From: Candidatus Thiocaldithrix dubininis | Lineage (GTDB): Bacteria > Pseudomonadota > Gammaproteobacteria > Thiotrichales > Thiotrichaceae | NCBI GenBank assembly: GCA_029972135.1 | Contig: CP124755.1 | Coordinates: 806,001 to 870,000, forward strand | Length of the DNA stretch: 64,000 nucleotides | Direction of reading: 5' to 3' | Shown here: piece by piece, positions 33,393 to 43,223 of the stretch | Layout: each line of letters begins with the position of its first letter | How positions within the stretch are numbered: position 1 is the first letter of the stretch | The notes under the pieces: generated by a model | What the model saw: only the letters and a program-made list of their open reading frames with translations | What the model was told of the DNA's origin: nothing | Database searches by the model: none | Position numbers and translations under genes: made by a program

Positions 33393-36300
33393 ATGCAGCC
33401 AGCGAATAAATTATTGTATTTTCTGCCCGGATTTATGGGGTCAGCATTAACGGTTGATAATCAAGCCGTGTGGTTGGATATGGCGGCGTTGATGTGGGGC
33501 GATTTTTCACGTTTAAGCGCTGATGCTACCAATGTAAGCGCCAGCGCCGTTTTAGCGTCTGCTTATCAGCCGTTATTAGACAGTTTAGCCACGTCTTACA
33601 CCGTACAGCCGTTTGCCTACGATTGGCGCTTATCCTTTCTCGAGAGTGGCAAGCAATTAGCGCAAGCCTTAACCCAACAATTAGACGCGGCTAAAGCCCA
33701 GCAACAAAGCCTAACGATTCGGTTTTTGGCGCAGGGTGCGGGTGGTTTGGTGTTAAAAGGCTTAAAAGCGGTTGCACCAGAGGTATGGCAACGTGTGCAA
33801 ACCGAAGCGGGTGGGCGTAGCGTGTTATTAGGCACGCCCTTAAACGGTACGTTTAGCATGGTGCAATTGCTGCTGGGGCAACATCGCTTAATTCGTTTGT
33901 TGGATAGCTTAGACGGCAAAGCCAGCGGCGCGGATAACATTGCTGATCAATTTGCGACTTATGCGGGTGTGTTAGAACAACTGCCGCTGAACTATGTTGA
34001 TCCGGCTGTTTGGGGCTTGCCGATAGGCAATCGTTATGAAAATTGGGCAGGGCGTGCCGCCTTAAGCCAAGCACAGAGCACGCGAGCGCAATGGGATGCG
34101 GTCAGTTTAGAGCCGAATAACACTTGCTATGTACACGGCAAGGCGCGTTTAACCCCAAATGGTTTAAGTCAACAGGATGATAATTGGCGCTTTCAAGCCA
34201 GCATTGCAGGCGATGGGGTTACGACGTGGGCATCGGTGGCGAATAGCGAGTTGCCGCAATGGTTTATGCCCGTAGAACACGGTCGTATGGCTTCGCACCC
34301 GGCGTATTTTGGCGCATTGTTGGCATTATTAGACACGGGCACGACCGATTTATTAAGCCAGCATTTGCCGCCCAGTTTGGATAGCGCTCGGCAATGGTTA
34401 CCTCCGCTGAAAAATCCATTAACGCCGGATGAGAGCGAATTAAGGGCGGCAGGCTTGGGGTATCACACGCGGCAAACTCAAGCCGAGACTTATCCTTTAG
34501 TGGAAGTGCGAGTGACGCATGGCAATTTGGAGCATTGTAAACATCCGATTGCGGTGGGGCATTATGACGGCGATGCGATTTTGAGTGCGGAATCGGTGTT
34601 AGATCGAGCCTTAGATGGGCGTTTAAGCGATTTATTACGTCTAGGTTTGTATCCGGGGGCGATTAATACCTACCAAGTGTTTTTCAATAAGCAGCGTAAG
34701 CCCGGTGGCGCAATTGTGATTGGCTTGGGTGATATTGGGAAATTAAGCGTCGGGCAGTTAAGCAGTTCTTATATGTGGGCTATGACCGGCTATGCGGTGA
34801 AAGTGCGTGAAGCTTTAGAAAAGGATGAAGACTTTAATGCGGCGGACGCGGATTTTATTCCGGTGCATGTGAGTAGCTTGTTAATGGGAACTTTGGGCGG
34901 CGGCGGTTTGGGAATGGATGACGCTATAACTGCCATGTTACGTGGTATTTGCCAAGCCAATACCGCCTTAGAAAAAACCGAACGGGGTTTATTAACGCGT
35001 ATTCAGAGCTTTGAAATCATTGAGCTATACGAAGATCGGGCAATTGAAGCCGCACATTTAGTACACGCCTTTGTGCAACAACCAGAGTTTAGGAATAAGT
35101 TTACCGCCACTTATTTAATGCAAAGCTTGCCGGGGAGTCGGCGGCGCGTGTATTACAACGAAGGTTCAGGTTGGTGGCGACGTATTCAAATCGACGCGAC
35201 GCAAAATGGCTTAAAATATACCGCGTTAACTGATCGCGCCCGTGCTGAAATGACTTTGCAAGCTACGCAGCGCGAGTTAGTCGATCAGTTTATTGAACGC
35301 GCAGTTACCAGTAATCGAGATGATCCCGAGGTGGGCAAAGTGCTGTATGAATTGCTATGGCCCGCCGATATGAAAGATCAGCCCTTAAATGCGGATAATT
35401 TGGTGTTGGTGTTGGATGATGCGTCCTCGGCTTATCCGTGGGAATTGTTATATAACCGTTTGGATGCGGAAGGTTTGCCTTTAGCGGTGCGCTCCGGTTT
35501 ATTACGGCAACTGCAAGTTACACACTATCGGCAACGGGTGTTAGCCCCTTTGGATAAAACCGCCTTGGTGATTGGCGACCCGCAAACTGAGGGTGTGTTT
35601 GAGCCTTTACCAGCGGCGCGAGCAGAAGCGGATAAAGTCGCCAAAGTCTTAGAGGCGCATCAGTTTAAGCGGGTGGTGAAAGTGATAGGCGGTGATGCGC
35701 AAAGCATTCTACAAGCCTTACACAGCGATGATTATCGCGTCATGCACTTAGCCGGACACGGCGTGTATCGTTATCAGCCTAAACCCGATGCTGAACCTGT
35801 AACGGGTATGGTATTAGGCAATGGTATTTTTCTGACAGCGGTGGAAATTAGCCAAATGCGCCGTGTGCCGGAATTGGCGTTTGTCAATTGCTGTCATTTA
35901 GCCAAAATCGACCCGAATGCGGTGACGGTGCAAGCTATAGAAGTCGGCGACCGCGCTAAATTAGCCTCAAGCCTTGCGCAGGAACTGATTCGTATGGGGG
36001 TGCGGGCGGTGATTGCGGCCGGTTGGACAATTAATGATGCCGCCGCCAAACTGTTTGCGGCCACCTGTTATGAAGCCTTATTGCAGGGTTATAGCTTTGG
36101 TAAAGCGGTGTTAATGGCGCGACAGGAAACATGGCAGCGTTACCCAAATGACAATACGTGGGGGGCGTATCAATGTTATGGCGACCCCGACTATCAATTA
36201 GTGCCGCAACGTGTACCGCAAGCAGGCGATCAATGGCAAGCCAGTTGGCAATTTGTGGCAGCGGCGGAAGTGGTGGCGGAATTAGAGAATTTCATCAACC

Positions 36301-37217
36301 GCATTGATAGTGCCGACTTAGGCAATATTGCCGATTTAAAAAGCAGTTTGCGCCAATTGCATAAAGCGATTCCGAGTGATTGGTTGCAACATCCGCAAAT
36401 TTTAGCGGTATTGGGCAAAGCTTACGGGCGCTTGGAAATGTATCCACAAGCCTTAGCCGCTTATGAAACTGCCTTGCAATCTCAATATTCCGAATACCCC
36501 TTAAGCTTATTGGAAGACAAAGCCGGTTTACAAACCGCGTGGGCATTAGCGTGGGCACAACAACGCTTGCCGGAAGACGAATTACCCAATTTTGAATTGG
36601 CGGATAAACCCTTAAGCTTATTGGACAGTGGCTTAAAATTATTGAAATTATTGGAGCATCTGGGCAATAGCCAACGGCGCTTAGAAGAAGAAGCCAAACT
36701 CTGGAAACGCCGTGCAATGTTGACGCAAGGCGCAGACCGCCGTACCGATTTAGAAGCCATGCAGCGCAGTTATCAACAAGCGCATGAGTTTGCTTTGCAA
36801 AGTTATAATCAAGTCGCGCCTTATCCACTGGTGAATTGGCTAACGATTCAAGTACTGCGTGCTATGCGTAATGAAGCACCTTACCCTGAACGTGCCCAAC
36901 TCAAATACTGGTCAGAACAAGCCAAAACAGTCATTGAACAAACCGAGCGAAACGATGCCAATTTTAAAAGCGGTATTAATCTTGCTGAATACGCCTTGCT
37001 GCAATACCTAAGCGGCTCACGCCTTGAAGAACCGCTACAAGTCCGGCAAATCATTAACGCCTACCAGTTAGCCTTAAGCCGTGGCGCAGCCCCGCGCCAA
37101 ATCTCGTATATTCAAGAGCATTTGGGCTTTTTACGCTTAATGTTAAGCGATAGTCAGGCAGCGGAGATTCAACCTATTTTGCAGGCGCTAACGATGATTC
37201 AGATGAAGTTAGGTTAA
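33393..37217 (+). CDS. Giant CHAT-protease protein with inactive alpha/beta-hydrolase domain
   Basis: A 1274-residue multidomain protein. Residues about 1-330 resemble an LCAT/lipase-like alpha/beta hydrolase (YFLPGFMGSALTV, PFAYDWRLS). The nucleophile elbow reads AQGAGG: Gly115 replaces the catalytic Ser, so it is probably a binding domain. Residues 370-640 are unrecognised. Residues about 670-940 are a CHAT caspase-like protease with His789 in HLAGHG and Cys834 in FVNCCHLA. The last 300 residues are helical with a TPR-like YGRLEMYPQALAAYETALQ. CHAT proteases act in bacterial immunity or death pathways. Base composition is host-like. It overlaps the next minus-strand gene by 44 bases. Confidence 0.85.
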   Translation: MQPANKLLYFLPGFMGSALTVDNQAVWLDMAALMWGDFSRLSADATNVSASAVLASAYQPLLDSLATSYTVQPFAYDWRLSFLESGKQLAQALTQQLDAAKAQQQSLTIRFLAQGAGGLVLKGLKAVAPEVWQRVQTEAGGRSVLLGTPLNGTFSMVQLLLGQHRLIRLLDSLDGKASGADNIADQFATYAGVLEQLPLNYVDPAVWGLPIGNRYENWAGRAALSQAQSTRAQWDAVSLEPNNTCYVHGKARLTPNGLSQQDDNWRFQASIAGDGVTTWASVANSELPQWFMPVEHGRMASHPAYFGALLALLDTGTTDLLSQHLPPSLDSARQWLPPLKNPLTPDESELRAAGLGYHTRQTQAETYPLVEVRVTHGNLEHCKHPIAVGHYDGDAILSAESVLDRALDGRLSDLLRLGLYPGAINTYQVFFNKQRKPGGAIVIGLGDIGKLSVGQLSSSYMWAMTGYAVKVREALEKDEDFNAADADFIPVHVSSLLMGTLGGGGLGMDDAITAMLRGICQANTALEKTERGLLTRIQSFEIIELYEDRAIEAAHLVHAFVQQPEFRNKFTATYLMQSLPGSRRRVYYNEGSGWWRRIQIDATQNGLKYTALTDRARAEMTLQATQRELVDQFIERAVTSNRDDPEVGKVLYELLWPADMKDQPLNADNLVLVLDDASSAYPWELLYNRLDAEGLPLAVRSGLLRQLQVTHYRQRVLAPLDKTALVIGDPQTEGVFEPLPAARAEADKVAKVLEAHQFKRVVKVIGGDAQSILQALHSDDYRVMHLAGHGVYRYQPKPDAEPVTGMVLGNGIFLTAVEISQMRRVPELAFVNCCHLAKIDPNAVTVQAIEVGDRAKLASSLAQELIRMGVRAVIAAGWTINDAAAKLFAATCYEALLQGYSFGKAVLMARQETWQRYPNDNTWGAYQCYGDPDYQLVPQRVPQAGDQWQASWQFVAAAEVVAELENFINRIDSADLGNIADLKSSLRQLHKAIPSDWLQHPQILAVLGKAYGRLEMYPQALAAYETALQSQYSEYPLSLLEDKAGLQTAWALAWAQQRLPEDELPNFELADKPLSLLDSGLKLLKLLEHLGNSQRRLEEEAKLWKRRAMLTQGADRRTDLEAMQRSYQQAHEFALQSYNQVAPYPLVNWLTIQVLRAMRNEAPYPERAQLKYWSEQAKTVIEQTERNDANFKSGINLAEYALLQYLSGSRLEEPLQVRQIINAYQLALSRGAAPRQISYIQEHLGFLRLMLSDSQAAEIQPILQALTMIQMKLG

Positions 37218-38649
37218 CTACCGCAACATATAAGTTTAAGCTTGCTTTATTATAGTAATAATAAGGCTGGCTGAATTTTCTATAAGTCAGCGTTGTGCTA
37301 TCAAGTTTAAATCGAGTGGTTAGCCAGCTTTGAAAATTGGTGTTATGACAATTTTCAGTTTCACAAATAATTAAGGCTTTGCCTAAAACAGGCGTTATGG
37401 ATAGTTGGTATTTTGGTAAAAATATCTGGGCATTAGAAAAAATAGGACGGCTATTCCCAGCAATTAATTGCGTTTCAGCCAAAATCGTATTGGCTTCTGG
37501 TATATTTTGTTGAATCTGTGATAACAATTTTGGATAAGGCATATTAGGACGGCTGGCATGATTAGTATAATTAGCCAATAAGGTTCTACCCGGTAAAATA
37601 AGACTAACTAATAGAGCTATAAGCATGCCACTACCAATATAATATCTAAGAAAATAAGGTTTATTATAAAATAAAGCCGGAATTAGAATGAAAAAGAAGA
37701 GAATGGGTTGAAACCATCGGTCTTTTATTTGAGTGGTATGTGTAATAAAGATAAAAATCAACATTGTTATCAATATAAATATGCTTAGTGTTATGAAAAA
37801 TTGTTGGGTGCTATTGAATTCCTGCCATTTTTTAAGACTTGGTTTTATAATGAGCCACATAATTAACACTAATGGGCTGAGAAAAGCAAGGCTAGCTGTT
37901 AACATTTTGGCAATACCTTGTAGCGGGCTTTGCAAACCAGTTCTTAGCTTTTCTGTACTTTCTAAAGCAATATCTAAATGATTAACGATCCAATAAATAT
38001 GCGGAGTTAGGAGTACTAAAAAGAGTACAATACTTATCAGGATGAATTTATTAAAAATAATTTTTCGGTAGGGGTTTGATATTAGGGCTGTAATAAATAA
38101 TGCTGCCAAGAAAATAATATAGTTATATTTGCTAAGTAATCCACATGCTGAAACTACTCCCAACAAACTATATAAAGTCCAAGTTTGTTTTTCTTTCAAT
38201 TTTACTGTAATTAGTAGTGTAAGTGCGGCCATAAGACTAGCTAATACAGAATGGGTTAAATCGCGTTGCGATTCCCAAATAAATTGCGGAATTAAAGCAA
38301 TACTGTAAAAAACAATAACAATTTGTGTTTTGCTACCATTAAGAGCTTGAGTGATTTTTAATAAACTTAGTACAAAACAAGTTAAAATAATGACTTTAAT
38401 TAAATAAAGACTAATGAGTGAGGATTGAGTAATGTAAAAAAACAGTTTCGTAATATAAGTATATAAGGGTGGTTGCGCATTATAGCCTAATTGCCATGTT
38501 TGACTAAGAATTAATTGTTCGGCTTGATCTAAATCAGCAGTTGGCGAAGCAGCATATTGTGTTATTGCATTAAATAAAAAATACAAAGCGGCTAATGCTG
38601 TTAAATAAAAAATAGGTCTTTGCAATCGTGCTTGGCTAGCTTGCATCAT
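37174..38649 (-). CDS. GT39/ArnT-like membrane glycosyltransferase
   Basis: A 491-residue polytopic protein of the dolichyl-phosphate-mannose/ArnT-like (GT-C, PMT_2) type, which moves sugars from polyprenyl phosphate donors to lipid or protein acceptors at the periplasmic face. The first loop carries the acidic ASPTADLDQAEQ and YNAQPPLYTYITK, matching the catalytic and acceptor-binding loop of the family. About ten helices follow, then a C-terminal periplasmic domain (about 380-491). Coupled by four bases to the next gene upstream. A GT2 gene that could make the polyprenyl-phosphate sugar donor lies just beyond. Confidence 0.8.
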   Translation of the reverse strand: MMQASQARLQRPIFYLTALAALYFLFNAITQYAASPTADLDQAEQLILSQTWQLGYNAQPPLYTYITKLFFYITQSSLISLYLIKVIILTCFVLSLLKITQALNGSKTQIVIVFYSIALIPQFIWESQRDLTHSVLASLMAALTLLITVKLKEKQTWTLYSLLGVVSACGLLSKYNYIIFLAALFITALISNPYRKIIFNKFILISIVLFLVLLTPHIYWIVNHLDIALESTEKLRTGLQSPLQGIAKMLTASLAFLSPLVLIMWLIIKPSLKKWQEFNSTQQFFITLSIFILITMLIFIFITHTTQIKDRWFQPILFFFILIPALFYNKPYFLRYYIGSGMLIALLVSLILPGRTLLANYTNHASRPNMPYPKLLSQIQQNIPEANTILAETQLIAGNSRPIFSNAQIFLPKYQLSITPVLGKALIICETENCHNTNFQSWLTTRFKLDSTTLTYRKFSQPYYYYNKASLNLYVAVVNLTSSESSLAPAK

Positions 38650-39602
38650 AGTTCTTTAAAGTTTGGCTTGTAGTTACGGTTGTGGCGGTGAATAAGTAAA
38701 CCAATTGCGCCGCCGATGAGTGATGAACCTAAGATAAATAGGTGTAAATTAATTGCTGCATTTAAGGCAGTATTAGCGGCATTATAAGCTAACAATGGTG
38801 GTAATAAACCGGCTTCATATGTACCAAATCCTCCCGGTGCATGAATTGGTAAGATACTGGTTAATTCCGCACTTATAATTGATAGTAATAAATGAGTAAA
38901 AGGTGTATTAGGCAGAAACTGACTAAATAGCCAAGCGAGTGTAAATAGTTTAACTAACCAGTTTGCCCATGTGAACGCTAGACTATGCAGAAATTCTTTA
39001 GGCGTTTGTGGTAGAGCCGCTAATATTTTATGATATAGGTTATTAATGTTAGGCGAAGCGGTTAAGGTTTTTTTATTTAAGAAAGTTCGTGTATTGTATA
39101 AGCCAATAGGAGTCATCAGCCAAGCTATTAAAATAGGTATTAATAGCATTGGTGAAATATAAGGTTTTAGTAGAGGGTATAAACCTAAACTAATAACAGC
39201 ATGTAAATCTAATAAGCGAAACCATAATAAGGCAGTAATGGTCTTGCTATAATCTAATTGAAAATAACGTTGCATCAATAAAGGAAAGCTAATTTCACCA
39301 CTACGAGCAGGTAATAAATTATTTAGTGCATTATGAATGAGCATTAAACGCCACGTTGCCAACCATTGTCCTTTTAAAGATGGAAAGTAATCGTAAATAC
39401 GCCAAGTGCGTAGCGCGTAAGTTGCAATAATGCTCAGTAATGCCAACCCAATTTGTTGACTGTTTAAGTTTGTCCACGGTTGGAATAGGGCTTGCCAACC
39501 AATAGCCCATTGCACAATGAGTATGAAAGCCACAAAAATTAGCCAAGCTAAGCCCACTCGCCACTTACTGTGTTGTGCTATTTTTCCTGTCATAATACCC
39601 AT
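38646..39602 (-). CDS. Lysylphosphatidylglycerol-synthase-TM-like (UPF0104) membrane protein
   Basis: A 318-residue protein with about eight membrane helices of the flippase-like LPG_synthase_TM family. Recognisable are the RTWRIYDYFPSLKGQW loop, NNLLPARSGEISFPLLMQRYF and the HAPGGFGTYEAGLLPPLL motif. Such proteins often sit with lipid-linked glycosyltransferases; a transport role is inferred, not shown. The stop overlaps the GT39-like start (ATGA). Two nearby ATGs (39602 and 39593) are possible and neither has a clear ribosome binding site. Confidence 0.82.
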   Translation of the reverse strand: MGIMTGKIAQHSKWRVGLAWLIFVAFILIVQWAIGWQALFQPWTNLNSQQIGLALLSIIATYALRTWRIYDYFPSLKGQWLATWRLMLIHNALNNLLPARSGEISFPLLMQRYFQLDYSKTITALLWFRLLDLHAVISLGLYPLLKPYISPMLLIPILIAWLMTPIGLYNTRTFLNKKTLTASPNINNLYHKILAALPQTPKEFLHSLAFTWANWLVKLFTLAWLFSQFLPNTPFTHLLLSIISAELTSILPIHAPGGFGTYEAGLLPPLLAYNAANTALNAAINLHLFILGSSLIGGAIGLLIHRHNRNYKPNFKEL

Positions 39603-39647
39603 TTTTAAAATTAATACCTGCCTAGCAAGTCGGAGATTTTAACCTAT

Positions 39648-40661
39648 ATGCCAAGCAATATGCTGAATAATAATACCCATACTGTCAGCGTGATAGTGCC
39701 TGTTTATAATGAAGAAACCAATGTTTTACCCCTGATCGAACGTATTCAAACGGCCTTAGCTGATTTTAGTGCACCGTGGGAGTTGGTGATCGTGGATGAT
39801 GGTAGCCGTGACCAAACGGTTGTACGTTTACGTGAAGCAGCTCAACACTACGGTTCGCATATTCATATTGTGGAATTACAACGGAATTTTGGTCAAACCG
39901 CTGCTATGCAGGCGGGTATTGACGCTGCCCGTGGTGAGTTTTTAGTAACTTTGGATGGTGATTTACAAAACGATCCAATGGATATTCCCGCGATGGTGCA
40001 GGGCTTACAAGAGCGCAACCTAGATTTGCTAGTGGGGTGGCGGCAAAATCGGCAAGATACCTTAGTGTTGCGAAAAATTCCCTCTAAAATTGCCAATAAA
40101 TTAATCGCTAAGGTAACAGGCATTTACTTACATGATTATGGCTGTAGTTTGAAAGTTTATCGGGCTTCGGTTGTGAAGAAAATTCGACTATATGGCGAAA
40201 TGCACCGTTTTATTCCCGCTTGGATCGCGACCGTAACCCCCATTTCGCGGATTGGCGAACAAGTGGTAACTCATCATAAGCGTTTAAGTGGTGAATCAAA
40301 ATACGGTATTTCACGCACGTTTCGCGTCATTATCGACTTATTATTCATTTGGTTTTTTATGCGATATCGGGCGCGTCCGGGGCATTTTTTCGGCGGTATT
40401 GGTTTAATTTTAGGCTTTTTAGGATTATTGGTTTTAGGTTGGTTGGGCATTGATAAATTGGCATTTGGGGCACAAATTGGGGGACGACCGCTATTTATGA
40501 CCGGCATTATGCTAACCCTTGCCTCCTTACAATTTTTAACTACAGGTGTTTTAGCTGAACTATTAACGCGTATTTATTTTGAGTCTTCTGATAAATGTGC
40601 CTATATCGTTAGACAAGTCCTTGATGCAAGTAATACACGGACTTGGTTTAATAAATCTTAA
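39648..40661 (+). CDS. GT2 polyprenyl-phosphate glycosyltransferase (ArnC/GtrB/DPM-like)
   Basis: Transfers a sugar from a nucleotide donor to undecaprenyl phosphate at the cytoplasmic membrane face. GT-A motifs are SVIVPVYNEETNVLPLIER, VDDGSRDQT, the metal-binding LDGDLQNDP and the HHKRLSGESKYGISRTF stretch. Two C-terminal helices (about 235-260 and 275-300) anchor it. At 337 residues it matches ArnC/GtrB-type enzymes. Divergent from the GT39/UPF0104 pair, it likely provides their lipid-linked sugar donor. The epimerase gene follows 17 bases later. Confidence 0.9.
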   Translation: MPSNMLNNNTHTVSVIVPVYNEETNVLPLIERIQTALADFSAPWELVIVDDGSRDQTVVRLREAAQHYGSHIHIVELQRNFGQTAAMQAGIDAARGEFLVTLDGDLQNDPMDIPAMVQGLQERNLDLLVGWRQNRQDTLVLRKIPSKIANKLIAKVTGIYLHDYGCSLKVYRASVVKKIRLYGEMHRFIPAWIATVTPISRIGEQVVTHHKRLSGESKYGISRTFRVIIDLLFIWFFMRYRARPGHFFGGIGLILGFLGLLVLGWLGIDKLAFGAQIGGRPLFMTGIMLTLASLQFLTTGVLAELLTRIYFESSDKCAYIVRQVLDASNTRTWFNKS

Positions 40662-40678
40662 TAATAAGTGATTTTCTT

Positions 40679-41692
40679 ATGCGTATCTTAATAACAGGTG
40701 GAGCGGGTTTCATTGGTTTTCATTTAACTAAAGCTTTAATGGCTAATGGTCATGCAGTTTACAGCTTAGATAATTTAAATGATTATTATGATGTTGCTTT
40801 AAAACAAAGGCGATTGGAAACCTTAGATACATTTGCAGCTAATGAAAAACACGGGAGCTATCAATTTTTTCTCATGGATTTAGCAGACAAAGCGGCTATT
40901 AATAAATTGTTTGCCCAGTATTCATTTGAAATTGTAATAAATTTAGCTGCTCAGGCAGGAGTGCGTTATTCACTAGACAATCCTCAAGCCTATATTGATT
41001 CCAATGTCCAAGGCTTTTTTAATATTTTAGAAGCCTGTCGGCAATTTCCGGTCAAGCACTTATTATATGCTTCGTCAAGTTCTGTATATGGCATGAACAC
41101 CCATATTCCATTTAGTACAACAGATCGCACAGATTATCCTATCAGTTTATATGCAGCGACTAAAAAATCGAATGAACTCATAGCTTTTAGTTACAGCCAT
41201 TTATTTGATATTCCAATGACAGGTTTGCGCTTCTTTACCGTGTATGGTGAATGGGGTAGACCGGATATGGCTTATTTTAAATTTACCAAAGCTATTTTAG
41301 AAAATAAGCCCATTGATGTTTACAATCACGGTGATTTAGAAAGAGACTTTACTTATATTGATGACATAGTGCAGGGTATTATTAATTTGCTCGATAAAAC
41401 ACCTATTAAACAAGCTAATTCGTATTCAAATGCTCAAGCGGCTTATCAAATTTATAATTTGGGCAATCATCAGCCGATTAGTCTACGGCGTTTTATTACT
41501 GCGATTGAAACCGCTTGTGGCAAAAAAGCCATAGAACGCCCATTAGCTATGCAAGCGGGCGATGTACCGATTACTTATGCGGATATTGCCGATTCGCAAC
41601 GGCAGTTTGGTTTTAAACCGACAGTGGCGATTGAAGAGGGTATTGCACGCTTTGTGCAGTGGTATAAAGGTTATTACCCGTCATCAGAGTAA
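40679..41692 (+). CDS. NAD-dependent epimerase, UDP-glucuronate 4-epimerase-like
   Basis: Extended short-chain dehydrogenase/reductase. The Rossmann motif is TGGAGFIGFHL at residues 7-17. The subfamily signature LDNLNDYYDVALKQRRL marks UDP-glucuronate 4-epimerases. Catalytic residues are Ser/Thr in SSSSVYGMN and Tyr-Lys in YAATKKSNE. Length 337 is typical. It would make UDP-galacturonate from UDP-glucuronate, the product of the ugd gene at 61.5 kb. It forms a short operon with the GT2 gene, and its 3' end overlaps the convergent MEKHLA gene by nine bases. Confidence 0.88.
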   Translation: MRILITGGAGFIGFHLTKALMANGHAVYSLDNLNDYYDVALKQRRLETLDTFAANEKHGSYQFFLMDLADKAAINKLFAQYSFEIVINLAAQAGVRYSLDNPQAYIDSNVQGFFNILEACRQFPVKHLLYASSSSVYGMNTHIPFSTTDRTDYPISLYAATKKSNELIAFSYSHLFDIPMTGLRFFTVYGEWGRPDMAYFKFTKAILENKPIDVYNHGDLERDFTYIDDIVQGIINLLDKTPIKQANSYSNAQAAYQIYNLGNHQPISLRRFITAIETACGKKAIERPLAMQAGDVPITYADIADSQRQFGFKPTVAIEEGIARFVQWYKGYYPSSE

Positions 41693-42166
41693 TGTCCAGC
41701 GATCAAAATATGCGGCTTGCCCGGCATATTGCCCTTGTTTATCTAGCAAGTTCCAGACAATAGCTTGTTGGATAGTGAAGCGTTGCCCAGTGCTGGCAAT
41801 CCTTACGCCTGCGTAATTATCAATATAGCCTTGGCGGTTGACGGTTTGCAGTAAGCGTTCGCGTGCGTCGCGGGCTAAGGGTTCGGCGGAGTAGCGTGAG
41901 GCTAATTGCGTGAGTTGCGCCCAATCCATTGTAAACAGTTGCATTGCGGTTTGATTGCCATAGGTGAAAATTGGGTCGGCGGCGGCGGTATGCGATAACA
42001 GCACGAAGTTACCCGTAAATAAGGCGTGCGCGGTGGCTGCCCCTTGCCAGTCTAACCCCGCCAGTTCTCGCCCAACATAATGCCGAAAACTGCAATATAG
42101 TAATTCGGCATGTTCGACTAAATACTGATTGTCCGCGCTGGGTAAAGGGTAGTGTGGGTGTGTCAT
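41684..42166 (-). CDS. MEKHLA domain protein
   Basis: A 160-residue protein that is essentially one MEKHLA domain, a PAS-like fold. Supporting stretches are LLYCSFRHYVGREL, LSHTAAADPIFTYGNQTAMQ, LPSRYSAEPLARDAR-like residues at about 90-105, and YAGVRIASTGQRFTIQQAIVW then NLLDKQGQYAGQAA. Ligand and role are unknown; in plants the domain is attached to homeobox factors, while bacterial versions are single-domain. No signal peptide and no operon partner. Confidence 0.85.
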   Translation of the reverse strand: MTHPHYPLPSADNQYLVEHAELLYCSFRHYVGRELAGLDWQGAATAHALFTGNFVLLSHTAAADPIFTYGNQTAMQLFTMDWAQLTQLASRYSAEPLARDARERLLQTVNRQGYIDNYAGVRIASTGQRFTIQQAIVWNLLDKQGQYAGQAAYFDRWTLL

Positions 42167-42270
42167 GGACTATAATCTTGCGTAAAATAAGGGTTTATAC
42201 GTTAAGTTTTCATAACCATCAGTTTGCGGCATAATCGTTGCTTAACTGAACCAAGAGGACTAACCGCAGT

Positions 42271-43173
42271 ATGTGGTTTAAAAATCTGTATTGTTTGCAA
42301 TTGCCTGCTGATTTTAGCTTAGACAGCGAGGTATTAGCTGAAGCTTTAGCCAGCAAACCGTTTTTAGGTTGTAACAAAGAACAACGCGAAGCTACGGGCT
42401 TTGTGTCGCCGTTTGGCCGCAATAGCGACGAACTCCTGCTTGAGGCTAACGGTTATAGGCTAGTTACCTTGGCGCATCAAGAGCGATTATTGCCAAGTTC
42501 GGTGGTGCGTGAGGAATTAGACGAGCGCGTTGCCGAGTTGGAAGCCAAGGAAAGCCGCAAAATCGGCTCTAAAGAAAAGAAAGAATTACGCGAGCAAATC
42601 GAGTTTGAATTATTGCCGCAAGCCTTCACCCGCACTAAAAAACTGGATGCTTGGCTGGATACACAACAGCATTGGTTGGTGTTAAATACCTCATCCAGCA
42701 CGCATGCCGAGCGTTTAACCAAATTATTGCGCACTGTGTTGGGTTCATTGCCTGCCATCGCGCCGAAAGTGGCTATCAGCCCCACCGCCTTAATGACGCA
42801 ATGGTTGCGTGAAGGCAAAGCACCCGCCCCCTTTGCTTTAGGCGAAGACTGCGAATTACGCGGGCAGGGTGATGAAAAAAGCGTGGCAGTGTTCAAACGC
42901 CATGAACTCACCACCGAAGAAGTGCATAAAAATCTCGAAACCGGCAAAGTCGTGTCTAAATTAGGCTTGGTGTGGGACGAGAAAATCAGCTTTATTTTGA
43001 CCGATGAATTGCAGATTCGCCGCGTGCGTTTCTTAGATGTATTGGCTGATAAATTGGGCGAAGCTGATCCGCAATCCAAGGCCGAAAAAATGGATATTGA
43101 ATTCACGATTATGACTGGCGAAGTGAGCGCGTTACTTGCGGATTTAATGCGCTGTTTTAATCCAGAATCTTAA
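42271..43173 (+). CDS. rdgC: Recombination-associated protein RdgC
   Basis: Ring-shaped DNA-binding protein that modulates RecA filament activity and is important when replication restart fails. It opens MWFKNLYCLQLP, and the family features VSPFGR, the basic ERVAELEAKESRKIGSKEKK helix and VLNTSSSTHAERLTKLLRTVLG are present. At 300 residues it has the expected length. It is monocistronic, with CAAGAGGAC ahead of the ATG; the ogt gene follows after 50 bases. Confidence 0.95.
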   Translation: MWFKNLYCLQLPADFSLDSEVLAEALASKPFLGCNKEQREATGFVSPFGRNSDELLLEANGYRLVTLAHQERLLPSSVVREELDERVAELEAKESRKIGSKEKKELREQIEFELLPQAFTRTKKLDAWLDTQQHWLVLNTSSSTHAERLTKLLRTVLGSLPAIAPKVAISPTALMTQWLREGKAPAPFALGEDCELRGQGDEKSVAVFKRHELTTEEVHKNLETGKVVSKLGLVWDEKISFILTDELQIRRVRFLDVLADKLGEADPQSKAEKMDIEFTIMTGEVSALLADLMRCFNPES

Positions 43174-43223
43174 ACAAATCGGGTTGAATTGGGGCTGACC
43201 TGATTCAACCTTGGCAGGTGTCT

